A DNA stretch of 64,000 nucleotides from Marinilabiliaceae bacterium JC017 (GTDB lineage Bacteria; Bacteroidota; Bacteroidia; Bacteroidales; Marinilabiliaceae). The stretch spans positions 1 to 64,000 of the forward strand of contig RHGE01000009.1 in NCBI GenBank assembly GCA_004296775.1, read 5' to 3'. The position numbers and the translations under genes are program-made. Below the pieces are notes generated by a model. That model had not been told where the DNA came from. It worked only from the letters and a program-made list of their open reading frames with translations, and did not search any database. The stretch's first letter is position 1, and each line of letters starts with the position of its first letter. Of the stretch, positions 1 to 7,918 are shown piece after piece.

Positions 1-84
1 AATGATGCTAAAAAAATATATGAAACTTTAGCTTTTAAAGACAGGCCCTATGTGCAAAAAACAAAAGTTGTGACCCAATTGTAA
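1..84 (+). CDS. C-terminal end of an unrecognised protein (runs off the left edge)
   Basis: An open frame enters from the left edge and stops with TAA at 82-84, giving 27 residues that end in KVVTQL. The fragment is too short to assign to a family. It converges on the truncated hsdS, with about 40 bp between the two stops. This suggests that hsdS was cut by a rearrangement that brought this gene next to it, but that is inference. It could also be a chance open frame. Confidence 0.3.
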   Translation, partial: NDAKKIYETLAFKDRPYVQKTKVVTQL

Positions 85-125
85 AAAACTAACTACCATG
101 CGCTTCATATAGAGCTGTTTGTTAT

Positions 126-962
126 TTATAATTTCCAAGTTGGGTTAAAAAAGAAATCACCATAAAATGCAATATTTTCCTTTTCAATTGTATTCTTTGT
201 ATTTAAGTATTCAATTTTCTCAATTGAAAAAAAACCACGTTGGATATTGCCCATTTTAAGAAGCGGTGTACCATTATTAGCTACGCTACCTAATAGATTT
301 GTCCCAGTTTGAATTGAAATCAAGTTATCTTTAAAACTCTTCTCTTCCCATTCCCCCTCAAAACCTTTAAATCGGATTTCTGGGGTGGTTGCGCCATTTT
401 GTGGGAACATTTTATGGAGCATTGCTTTTTTGAGATGGAGTAGCTTAGTGTGTTTCTTTTGTTTTTGGGTGATGAGTTGGTCTAGCTGGTCAAGGCTCAA
501 GGCTATATGTTTCTGTTCCTCTATTGATGGATAGACTATCGACATATCCGCAATCATTTCCATTCTAACAGAGTCAACTGAAGATTTTGCCGTCATTGAC
601 ATTACCCGCGAGTAGAAGTTTTGGGTGAAGTAGTAATAAAAAAACTTACCTAATACTTTATTAAAATTGAACATCCTATAGACTCGCTGGTGGAGGTCAT
701 ATTTGCCATTTACATAATGGTGCACCTTCCCAGTACCTACTCCATCCCCAACAGTTAAGACAGCTTCTTCTTCAAACAGGTATCGTTTGCTCATTTCTAC
801 AATAGGAGAACGAACGTAAAATGGATAAAGGCCATCTGCAACCCTATCTTGAGTATTACTCTTACCTGTTGATATTAAACATATGTTATCCACCTTATTG
901 GTTTTCCACTCTCCATCAAAACCATTAAACCTTACCTGCGGAATATTTTTATTTTTTATCAT
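126..962 (-). CDS. hsdS: Type I restriction specificity subunit HsdS, C-terminally truncated
   Basis: HsdS gives a type I restriction-modification complex its DNA target through two target-recognition domains (TRDs) separated by helical spacers. The first TRD spans about residues 10-150, followed by a spacer helix (EEQKHIALSLDQLDQLI). The second TRD begins near residue 198 with RFKGFEGEWEE, which echoes RFNGFDGEWKT at residues 11-21. The protein ends at residue 278 shortly after GDFFFNPTWKL, whereas family members are usually about 400 residues and continue past this motif. No continuation is visible in other frames downstream, so this looks like a break and not a single frameshift. The start overlaps the hsdM end by 14 bp, indicating translational coupling. 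Target recognition is probably altered or lost. Confidence 0.85.
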   Translation of the reverse strand: MIKNKNIPQVRFNGFDGEWKTNKVDNICLISTGKSNTQDRVADGLYPFYVRSPIVEMSKRYLFEEEAVLTVGDGVGTGKVHHYVNGKYDLHQRVYRMFNFNKVLGKFFYYYFTQNFYSRVMSMTAKSSVDSVRMEMIADMSIVYPSIEEQKHIALSLDQLDQLITQKQKKHTKLLHLKKAMLHKMFPQNGATTPEIRFKGFEGEWEEKSFKDNLISIQTGTNLLGSVANNGTPLLKMGNIQRGFFSIEKIEYLNTKNTIEKENIAFYGDFFFNPTWKL

Positions 963-3546
963 CTCCCACAGGTTTTAAAAGTTCTTTAAAAGCTTCCAAT
1001 CCCTTTGTGTCGCTTTCGTTTGCGGTCAGTTCATCCATTAGCTCGGCTAAGTCGTTTTCCGTTTCCTTTATGTCCTCCACTATGTTGGTATAGGTTTCGG
1101 CATACTTTTCGGCTAAAGTTTCCACCTTGTTTGTTAGCTGAGAAATTAGCGTTTGCGGCAAGCTATTAATGTTTTTTTCTAATGGAGTAATCCATTTTAG
1201 CTCTAACAATTCCGCTATTTGTGCCTCGTTTAGCTTCTCAATGGTTTCTTTTGTAAGCAAGTGCAGGGCTAGCTTATCTTCAGCAAGCTGTTTTTTTATT
1301 TTCTTCTCTTCGGCAATTAACCCTGAAACCTTCATGATTTTAGCTTCGTAGCTATCCTCGCTAAAAGCCATTGGCTTTTTGGCTTCGGCTTTAAATAGCT
1401 TGGTTGCTTTAGTTACCTCGGCATTTACAAAAGCGTCTTTTGCTTCGTTGATGGTAGCGTTTTCTTTATCTTCTTCCGAAATGGATTCTAAAATGGTTTC
1501 GTACTGTCCAGTTATTTCTGCTAAGCGATTTTGTTTCGCTTGTATGGCTTTTAGTTCCTCTTGAAAATACGTTTCCTGCACAAGATTAAACGGCATGATA
1601 CGCCCTTTCCATCCATCTTGCACCTCAACTTCTTTGCCCTTTACTTTTTTCAGAACCATGTTAGGGTCCACCGTGGTAATTGTTTTTTGTCCCTCGGTTT
1701 GGATAATCTCTAAATCTACGGCAATGTTTACCCATTCATCATCTAAGAGCTGATAGGCTTCGTATTTGTCGATAAGCGGAATACTGCTTAAGCGTGCAAA
1801 AATATCGTCGCTTAATTTTGCTTCTTGTTTAGAAATGGCTAATGTTAGATTATTGTCCAAAAGTTCCGATTTTAGGTAGTTGTTGAAATCGGCAAAAGAA
1901 GTATTGAAATCTTTTATAAAGCTCACTACTTCGGAGTGTTGTGTAATGCTGTTTTTTATTTCCTTACTTGTTAGCCTGGCATTGTTATTAGTGTCTTCTG
2001 TAAATAGTGCCTTACGTAAGGATGGAAAGGCTTTCCAATACGCAGATAGCTCGTCTATCTCGTTTGAAGGAATACCTCCAAACATGGTAGCGTAAATATC
2101 CCAACTTTCGGCCTTTGCAGAAGAATCGACATAACGCGGAATGTTTAAGTTATAGTCGTTTGCCCTGATTTCGTCCTTTTTAACAAGCTTAGAAAACTTT
2201 GGAGTATTTTTACGTTGGATTACGGTATCGGCAATGCGCTTAATATCTGAAGCTCGAAGTTTATTGTTCTTACCCTCTTTTTTAAAGCCTTTAGATGCAT
2301 CTACAATTAACACATCGCTATTGGTGCGTTTTTGTTTTAGCACTAAAATAATGGTTGGAATACCTGTGCCAAAAAAGATATTGGCAGGCAGCCCAATAAT
2401 GGTGTCGATGTGGTTGTTTTCTATCAGGTTTCTGCGAATATTACCTTCTTCACCACCACGAAAAAGTACCCCGTGTGGCAATACAATGGTCATGATGCCA
2501 TCGGGTTTTAGGTGATAAAGGTCGTGCAATAGAAAGGCGTAGTCTGCTTTTGTTTTCGGAGCCAAGCCAAAACGTGCATAACGTGGGTCGGTTTCTTTAT
2601 GGTCTGAATCCCACTTTTGCGAATAGGGAGGATTAGATACTACCGCATCGACATATAGTGGATTATATGAATTGACTTTATCTTCTTCGTCAAAATATGG
2701 CCAATCTTCTTCAAGGGTATCACCGTTACGCGTAACAATATTGTTTGGCAAAATACCACGCATGATAAGGTTCATACGCGTAAGGTTGTAGGTATTTTCT
2801 TTTAACTCCTGGGCGTAATATTTGATGTTGTTCTTGTCATCGATATACTTTGCAACGCTTGTACCAATATTAATCAGCAAAGAACCCGAACCACTCGTAG
2901 GGTCATATATTTGGATAACAGACCTGTTGTGTAAGTAATGGGCTGTAATCTCCGACATTAAAAGCGATACTTCGTGCGGGGTGTAGAATTCCCCCGCTTT
3001 TTTACCTGCATTAGCCGCAAATTTTTCAATCAGATATTCATAAATAAAACCAAGCACATCGTAATCTTGCCTGCCATCCATCGGAATATCCTTGATAAGG
3101 TGTATCAGGTTAGAGATGGCTTTAGAACGTGCCCCTGCGCTTTCACCCAATTTACTAAGGCCCGTTTCTAAGGTTTTAAATACACCATCGAATAGTTTTT
3201 TATGGTCGGTGTGGATTAAACGGCTAAAGGCCGATAAGGCATCGGTAACATTAGATACATCAAAATCCCTGCCCAAGGCTACCCAGGTAGAAAACAGGTT
3301 TTCGTAAGAAATGAAATAGCCTAAGTTTTCTTTGAAATAGTTCGCTGTTTCTTCGTCTTCTTCATTTAAGGCTTTTATGTCTTCTTCCGCAAATTCTTCT
3401 TGCCGTGCAAAGTTGACTTGTTTATCGGATAAATACTTGTAAAAAATGAAACCTAAAATATAGTCTTTATAGTCGTTGGCTTCAATCTTGGAGCGCATTT
3501 GATTTGCTGACTCCCAGATTTTAGCGGCTAATTGTTGTTTATTCAT
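949..3546 (-). CDS. hsdM: Type I restriction-modification system DNA methyltransferase HsdM
   Basis: This is the N6-adenine methyltransferase subunit of a type I restriction-modification system. It uses S-adenosylmethionine and works with HsdS, and in the full system with HsdR. An HsdM_N helical domain covers about residues 5-155. The SAM-binding motif I is DPTSGSGSLL at residues 215-224, and the catalytic motif IV is NPPY at 305-308. A long C-terminal region with coiled-coil character (about 640-860) makes it 865 residues, longer than the classic 500-residue HsdM and typical of the large-HsdM subgroup. No hsdR lies upstream; if present it should be beyond the left edge. The gene sits inside the presumed integrative element. 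Confidence 0.95.
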   Translation of the reverse strand: MNKQQLAAKIWESANQMRSKIEANDYKDYILGFIFYKYLSDKQVNFARQEEFAEEDIKALNEEDEETANYFKENLGYFISYENLFSTWVALGRDFDVSNVTDALSAFSRLIHTDHKKLFDGVFKTLETGLSKLGESAGARSKAISNLIHLIKDIPMDGRQDYDVLGFIYEYLIEKFAANAGKKAGEFYTPHEVSLLMSEITAHYLHNRSVIQIYDPTSGSGSLLINIGTSVAKYIDDKNNIKYYAQELKENTYNLTRMNLIMRGILPNNIVTRNGDTLEEDWPYFDEEDKVNSYNPLYVDAVVSNPPYSQKWDSDHKETDPRYARFGLAPKTKADYAFLLHDLYHLKPDGIMTIVLPHGVLFRGGEEGNIRRNLIENNHIDTIIGLPANIFFGTGIPTIILVLKQKRTNSDVLIVDASKGFKKEGKNNKLRASDIKRIADTVIQRKNTPKFSKLVKKDEIRANDYNLNIPRYVDSSAKAESWDIYATMFGGIPSNEIDELSAYWKAFPSLRKALFTEDTNNNARLTSKEIKNSITQHSEVVSFIKDFNTSFADFNNYLKSELLDNNLTLAISKQEAKLSDDIFARLSSIPLIDKYEAYQLLDDEWVNIAVDLEIIQTEGQKTITTVDPNMVLKKVKGKEVEVQDGWKGRIMPFNLVQETYFQEELKAIQAKQNRLAEITGQYETILESISEEDKENATINEAKDAFVNAEVTKATKLFKAEAKKPMAFSEDSYEAKIMKVSGLIAEEKKIKKQLAEDKLALHLLTKETIEKLNEAQIAELLELKWITPLEKNINSLPQTLISQLTNKVETLAEKYAETYTNIVEDIKETENDLAELMDELTANESDTKGLEAFKELLKPVGDDKK

Positions 3547-3817
3547 TGTTAAATTAGTGTCCTTTTATGAAATAGTATAGAATGCGATTAACAGCAATTT
3601 ATTAACATTATGGCACCTAATACTTTAATTCAAATTATGCATTAGAAGATTTGGAGATAATCCGTTTTTTATTGGGATGTAAAGGTAAAATTTTAACTAT
3701 TAAACGGTATTAATTATCAAATTTAAGATGTAGCGGGAAACCTATTTTTAGGGTTGAAACAAGAAAGGAAAAATACAAGGTATAATTATCCTTTAAGATA
3801 CGTTTTACTTTTGTAGG

Positions 3818-4030
3818 TTAATTGTGCTTTAATCTGCGATTGCGTTTAGCTATAAAAAGGAGGGTGATTTTATCGGGTAGCTGTTTGTAGACTTTGCCAT
3901 TTTTAGAGAAGTACTTATGTGCCTGGGGGTGATACTTGCGTGCAAACTTCGATTGCATTACGCTGTCAATAACTTCCTCGTTCTGGTTGCGAGCACTGAT
4001 AAACTTGGCGCATTTTGCAGCAGATTTCAT
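3818..4030 (-). CDS. Hypothetical 70-residue basic protein
   Basis: A 70-codon frame with an ATG start, rich in Lys and Arg, ending RNRRLKHN. No family is recognised. It lies between hsdM and the integrase fragment, with a dispersed repeat (4041-4120) just upstream of its start. It may be a small cargo gene of the island or a chance frame. From 3547 to 3817 I see only AT-rich sequence that should hold the hsdM promoter, and no other gene. Confidence 0.3.
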   Translation of the reverse strand: MKSAAKCAKFISARNQNEEVIDSVMQSKFARKYHPQAHKYFSKNGKVYKQLPDKITLLFIAKRNRRLKHN

Positions 4031-4040
4031 GTTGGATACC

Positions 4041-4120
4041 CTAACCTGGACAAGCCAGAAAAGTAAAAAGTATCAAGTACAAAGTATCAAGATGATTTAC
4101 TTCTCACCAAAATATTTTGC
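4041..4120 (-). repeat. Dispersed non-coding repeat, family A, copy 1
   Basis: Read on the minus strand, this stretch contains TTTTGGTGAG, then AGTAAATCATCTTGATAC, then TTTACTTTT, then TGTCCAGGTTAG. The same ordered blocks occur at 58021-58094, and the first half recurs at 41141-41185, both on the plus strand. Copies this far apart, all between genes, indicate a dispersed element or relic and not coding constraint. Confidence 0.7.
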
Positions 4121-4338
4121 CAATAAATACACCAATATCACCCGCAAGACACTAACTTAATGTTTAGACACTTAGGCCGCAACTTTTACCAAATTGAATG
4201 TAAATACATAGAGAGGTTAGAGGTCAGAAATTAGAGGGGGAAAATAAATTGAAATACATGGAAACAGGTTGAAATAGACCGTCAATCTCGAACAACAATC
4301 AGCATTAAGTAACATCCCAAAAGTTTAACTTCTTTCTT

Positions 4339-4760
4339 CTATTGGCCTCCTAACGTTTTTTTAAGGGAATTTAAAGCGCACTTGTAGCTTTCTGATGTAC
4401 ATGCGCTCTGCCATCTTTTAAGAGGTTATCTATATACGATTGAAAGGCTGCAAAAACATCTATTGATGAACGGGGTGCCTGGTTGAATTTCTTCTCAAAT
4501 GCCGTAAATGTGAAAGGGTGTATTTCTTTCACAATAGCCCGTGCTTTCAACTCTTCTTCGTTGAAATATAGTAAATGGTCTTTGTAAGTTTTGCGGGGCT
4601 TTTCAGAATGAACCTTATCCCATTTGTCAACGGTTAAGAACACATTAATAGGGTAATACTTTTGAATACAGTTATATGTAACCCTCAGTTTAACTGCATA
4701 GGTTTTGTCTATTTTCTGTATTCTTTTGTCTAAAATTACAGATGTTGTTACGCCGTTCAT
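4339..4760 (-). pseudogene. Tyrosine recombinase/integrase, N-terminal remnant with frameshift
   Basis: Residues 1-105 match the layout of a Bacteroidetes phage/transposon integrase: a beta-strand arm-binding domain (ILDKRIQKIDKTYAVKLRVT) followed by the start of the SAM-like core-binding domain (FAAFQSYIDNLLKDGRA). The first frame ends at 4371. A one-base shift restores the family-typical CALNSLKKTLGG before a TAG at 4339-4341. The catalytic domain with Arg-His-Arg-Tyr is absent. The gene is therefore dead through both a frameshift and a truncation. It lies about 150 bp from the split tRNA, which is where an integrase is expected in an element integrated at a tRNA 3' end. Confidence 0.8.
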
Positions 4761-4908
4761 AGTGTATGTGTCTGTAAATGGTAATGATATAAAAATTAAT
4801 TATACATAAACAACAAATAAGAGTTAAAAAGAATAATCAATAATTGCATAAAGTACAGTAGTACAGGATATAAAAAGCAATGGACAATCAAGAGAAAGAA
4901 GTCAGGAA

Positions 4909-4953
4909 TGACTCATAATCAGGGGGTACCTGGTTCAAGCCCAGGTGGGCCCA
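4909..4953 (+). other. 3' half of a CAU-anticodon tRNA, putative attachment-site relic
   Basis: The sequence supplies the tail of the anticodon stem, a CTCATAA anticodon loop (4912-4918, anticodon CAT at 4914-4916), the 3' stem strand TCAGG, a T-arm with loop TTCAAGC (4929-4945), and a 3' acceptor strand TGGGCCC plus discriminator A (4946-4953). The 5' half (acceptor, D-arm and outer anticodon stem) is absent: only TGA of the 5' anticodon strand remains. This is the att duplication left by an element that integrated into a tRNA 3' end. The tRNA would be elongator Met or Ile2. The intact tRNA should lie at the other end of the element, to the left of the window. Confidence 0.8.
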
Positions 4954-4960
4954 CAAGCAG

Positions 4961-4998
4961 AAAGAGTAGAAATCACCGATTTCTACTCTTTTTTTTTA
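4961..4998 (+). terminator. Rho-independent terminator of the split tRNA
   Basis: A perfect 12-bp stem (AGAGTAGAAATC at 4963-4974 paired with 4978-4989) has a 3-nt loop and is followed by a run of T. It lies 8 bp after the tRNA 3' end. This supports the tRNA half being the original chromosomal 3' end, so that host chromosome starts here and continues to the right. Confidence 0.85.
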
Positions 4999-5242
4999 TT
5001 ATTCCCTCTTCATAATATCGGATATACCATTCGGCTCAATGCTTATTTTGAGCAAATCATTTTAATGAGAATTTGTGCCATTTGAGAAAAGACAAATTCA
5101 AAAGCCTTCCTGTTCGACCAGTCTAATTCACACGACAGATAATGTGGCACCTTTCGGTCAATCTTAATCAATCCACAGTTATTCACAAATGCATTCCTTT
5201 TGCAGAGTGATAAGATAGTGGTAAGGGTGTGCCTGTATAGTA

Positions 5243-5317
5243 AACTCAACCTAAATTCAACTCAAACTCATCGTAAAGTCAACTTAAACTCAATTAGAGT
5301 TGACTTTAGGTTGACTT
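5243..5317. repeat. Imperfect 21-bp inverted repeat with internal inverted repeat
   Basis: The arms at 5243-5263 and 5297-5317 are complementary at 19 of 21 positions. A nested pair (TAAAGTCAACT at 5274-5284 and AGTTGACTTTA at 5298-5308) and several ACTCAA/TTGAGT-type words fill the interval. No credible gene sits within 300 bp on either side; 4999-5576 holds only this feature. It could be an operator, an iteron-like remnant or a transposon end. Confidence 0.6.
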
Positions 5318-5576
5318 ATATATGACTTAAAATTGAATAAATATTGTATTTGCTATATTACCACTATATAGGCATAGATATTACCACACAGCTACCACAG
5401 CAAAACACCTCTCCAATTCACCGTCAACAATATTCGATGAACCATTATTTCTCTTTATACCGATTAGTGATTAAAATGACCACTTAATGCGCTACGCTTT
5501 TAACTGATATTTAATCATCTATCGACATAATACACGGTGCATTTTGAAACATGTTTGGCATTATTTAGCAACATCA

Positions 5577-5609
5577 GAAAAAAACCCAACTAAAGAACTT
5601 AGTTGGGTT
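5577..5609 (-). terminator. Rho-independent terminator downstream of the first BCCT gene
   Basis: An 11-bp perfect stem (5583-5593 with 5599-5609) with a 5-nt loop is followed, on the minus strand, by seven T. It lies 60 bp after the BCCT stop. Confidence 0.85.
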
Positions 5610-5668
5610 GAATCCCGATTCACAGAACGGGACATCTCTTTGCATCGGTTTTAGTTAACCGACTGAGG

Positions 5669-7306
5669 CTAGCCTATCTTTTTGAATTTCTTATAATCAG
5701 TATTTAAAGTCTTATAGAAACTGACGCACATAACCAACAGAATAATAGCAAAGGGCAAACCCGTAAGAATTGTGGCAGTTTGCAAGGCAGTTAATCCACC
5801 TCCAATAAGCAGGACAATTGCAATTAACCCTTCCATGGAGGCCCAAAATATTTTTTGCCCCACAGGTGCATCCAGTTTTCCTCCGGAAGTGAGTGTATCA
5901 ACAACCATGGAGCCACTATCAGAAGAGGTGACAAAGAAGCTGGCCACCAACAAAACGGTCAGCATGGATGAAATGAAAGGCAACGGATATTGCTCCAGCA
6001 GGTGATAAATTGCGGTAGCAATATTAGCATTCACGGCTTCAGAAATCTGTGTGTTCCCAATTAGTTCCTGGTATATGGCGCTCCCCCCAAATACCGAAAT
6101 CCATAAGAATGTAAGTAAGGTGGGCACCATCAATACCCCCAACACAAATTCACGAATGGTTCTTCCTTTGGAAATACGAGCAATAAAGATTCCAACAAAA
6201 GGAGACCAGGAGATCCACCAGGCCCAGTAAAAAATGGTCCAGGTATTTTGCCAGTGCCCCCCTTCTTTAATCCCGGAAAAAGATTCGGTCCAGAAGCTCA
6301 GTTCAATAAAATTGCTGAGATAATAACCCACATTCTGCACAAATGACTTAAGCAGAAAAACGGTTGGCCCAATAGCCAGCACAAACAGCAACAACACCAT
6401 TGCCAGGCGCATGTTCCATTCACTCATTCGTCGAATCCCTTTATCCAGTCCTAAAACGAGAGAAAGCGTTGCAAAGGCGGTAATGACAACAATCAACACA
6501 ATCTGCCAGGTATTACTGTAATCAATGCCAAACAGGTAGGATAACCCGGCATTAACCTGTTGCACCCCGTAACCAAGCGAGGTAGCCAATCCAAACAGCG
6601 TTGCAATAACCGAAACAATGTCAATGGTATCACCAATCCAACCATAGATACGGTTTCCAAAAAGAGGATAGAAAATAGATCGAATGGTTAGAGGTAATTT
6701 TTTATTGAAGGCAAAATAAGCCAAGGCCAAGGCCACAACGCCATACAGCGCCCAGATATGCACACCATAGTGCAAAAAGGTGACACCCATAGCCGATTTG
6801 GCAGCTTCTATTTTAGAGGCCCCTTGTGCAAAGGGATTGGATCCAAAGTGCACAATTGGCTCCGCCACTCCCCAAAACAACAGGCCAATACCCATGCCGG
6901 CACTAAACAACATTGAAAACCAGGCCTTTTTACTAAACTCGGGTTTGGCATCTTCACCTCCCAGACGAATTTTTCCAAATTTACCGAAACCCAGAAAGAG
7001 GGCAAAGCCCAGGAAAATATTCATACACAAAATAAAGAACCATCCAATGTTATTGGACATGTAGCTTTGCGTTTTCGCAAACCATACCTCCATGGGTTTA
7101 CCCACAATCAACGTGGTTGCCACCACACCCAGAATGACTAAAAAGGAGGTTAAAAACACAGGTCCGTTGGCCTTAATGCCTAAAAACGTTTTCTTATCAC
7201 TACGTGTATAGTTCTTATCTGCTTTTCTGTTTCTTTTAACTACCCAGGCCATTGCCTTAGGTGATTTTATTTGCGGTAGAAATTTCTTCGCACTATTATC
7301 CATCAT
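5669..7306 (-). CDS. BCCT family transporter (betaine/choline/carnitine), paralogue 1
   Basis: An inner-membrane secondary transporter for quaternary ammonium compounds such as glycine betaine, choline or carnitine, driven by Na+ or H+. The length (545 aa) is normal. About 12 hydrophobic segments follow a basic N-terminus. Family signatures are GMGIGLLFWGVAEP near residue 140 and the Trp-rich transmembrane 8 segment FYWAWWISWSPFVGIFIAR. It is clearly paralogous to the gene at 7919-9577, with most core residues identical. The N-terminal MM gives two adjacent possible starts. The substrate cannot be decided from the sequence. Both copies share the downstream terminator only if transcription reads across the 610-bp gap. 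Confidence 0.93.
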   Translation of the reverse strand: MMDNSAKKFLPQIKSPKAMAWVVKRNRKADKNYTRSDKKTFLGIKANGPVFLTSFLVILGVVATTLIVGKPMEVWFAKTQSYMSNNIGWFFILCMNIFLGFALFLGFGKFGKIRLGGEDAKPEFSKKAWFSMLFSAGMGIGLLFWGVAEPIVHFGSNPFAQGASKIEAAKSAMGVTFLHYGVHIWALYGVVALALAYFAFNKKLPLTIRSIFYPLFGNRIYGWIGDTIDIVSVIATLFGLATSLGYGVQQVNAGLSYLFGIDYSNTWQIVLIVVITAFATLSLVLGLDKGIRRMSEWNMRLAMVLLLFVLAIGPTVFLLKSFVQNVGYYLSNFIELSFWTESFSGIKEGGHWQNTWTIFYWAWWISWSPFVGIFIARISKGRTIREFVLGVLMVPTLLTFLWISVFGGSAIYQELIGNTQISEAVNANIATAIYHLLEQYPLPFISSMLTVLLVASFFVTSSDSGSMVVDTLTSGGKLDAPVGQKIFWASMEGLIAIVLLIGGGLTALQTATILTGLPFAIILLVMCVSFYKTLNTDYKKFKKIG

Positions 7307-7538
7307 ACTATAATTCTCTTCTATCTTACTCTGCTCGTTAATTAATTACTTATTCCAAAATTTACTTTTTGAAATCACTCATAATGCAACTTGACAATTT
7401 GATTTTTTCCCGAGTACTCCACTCTGACAAATGATGTATAAACTTTAATCACCTCTTACTATTTTTATTTAAAAAGTAGTTTCGAACACTAATAACCTGA
7501 GTTCGCTTTTAAACTATTTAATAATCTCTTTTTTATTT

Positions 7539-7608
7539 CCGGGACTTCGTCCCATACCCTGCTTCATTTTTGGCATTGCTCCAAAAACGAAGCAAAAAGC
7601 TCTAGTCG
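7539..7608 (-). repeat. Dispersed double-hairpin repeat, family B, copy 1
   Basis: On the minus strand it reads GACTAG, a stem-loop GCTTC..TTTTTGG..CCAAAAA..GAAGC, AGGGT, then a GGGACnnnGTCCC stem-loop. The same order of parts occurs at 41055-41120. It sits in the 610-bp gap between the two BCCT genes, which otherwise holds only AT-rich sequence and one copy of the GATCGTTAG motif at 7901-7918. Confidence 0.65.
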
Positions 7609-7900
7609 ATAACTCACAAATTGTTTATTCTGCTGTTCGTGATTTCCACTTCGCTCCAATTAAACGCCTCTTCCATCGACAGACATCTGTTTTCCTAAAT
7701 AAAAGACGTTGTCCAACCTTTTGTCGTGACATAATGAACCCATGCATCTGAGAATGTTATTAATCCCAAATACACGGGTGAACCATTTTTTTACTAATTC
7801 AATTTATTTCATTCCGACAGATCAGTAGATTTCAGTTTATTTGACGATTAAACCTTTTATAGTAGTCTAAATAAGCCAGGTATATCAACCAAAGGCCTGA

Positions 7901-7918
7901 TATCTAACGATCTATTGT
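7901..7918 (-). repeat. Dispersed AATAGATCGTTAGAT motif, copy 1
   Basis: The minus strand reads ACAATAGATCGTTAGATA directly after the stop of the second BCCT gene. Related words occur at 13614-13645, 23103-23132 and, more weakly, near 58189-58200. Confidence 0.45.

Noticed and set aside
5043-5249. A 68-codon minus-strand frame with TTG start
   Set aside because: No recognised domain, unusual start and overlap with the inverted repeat. It is most likely a chance frame.
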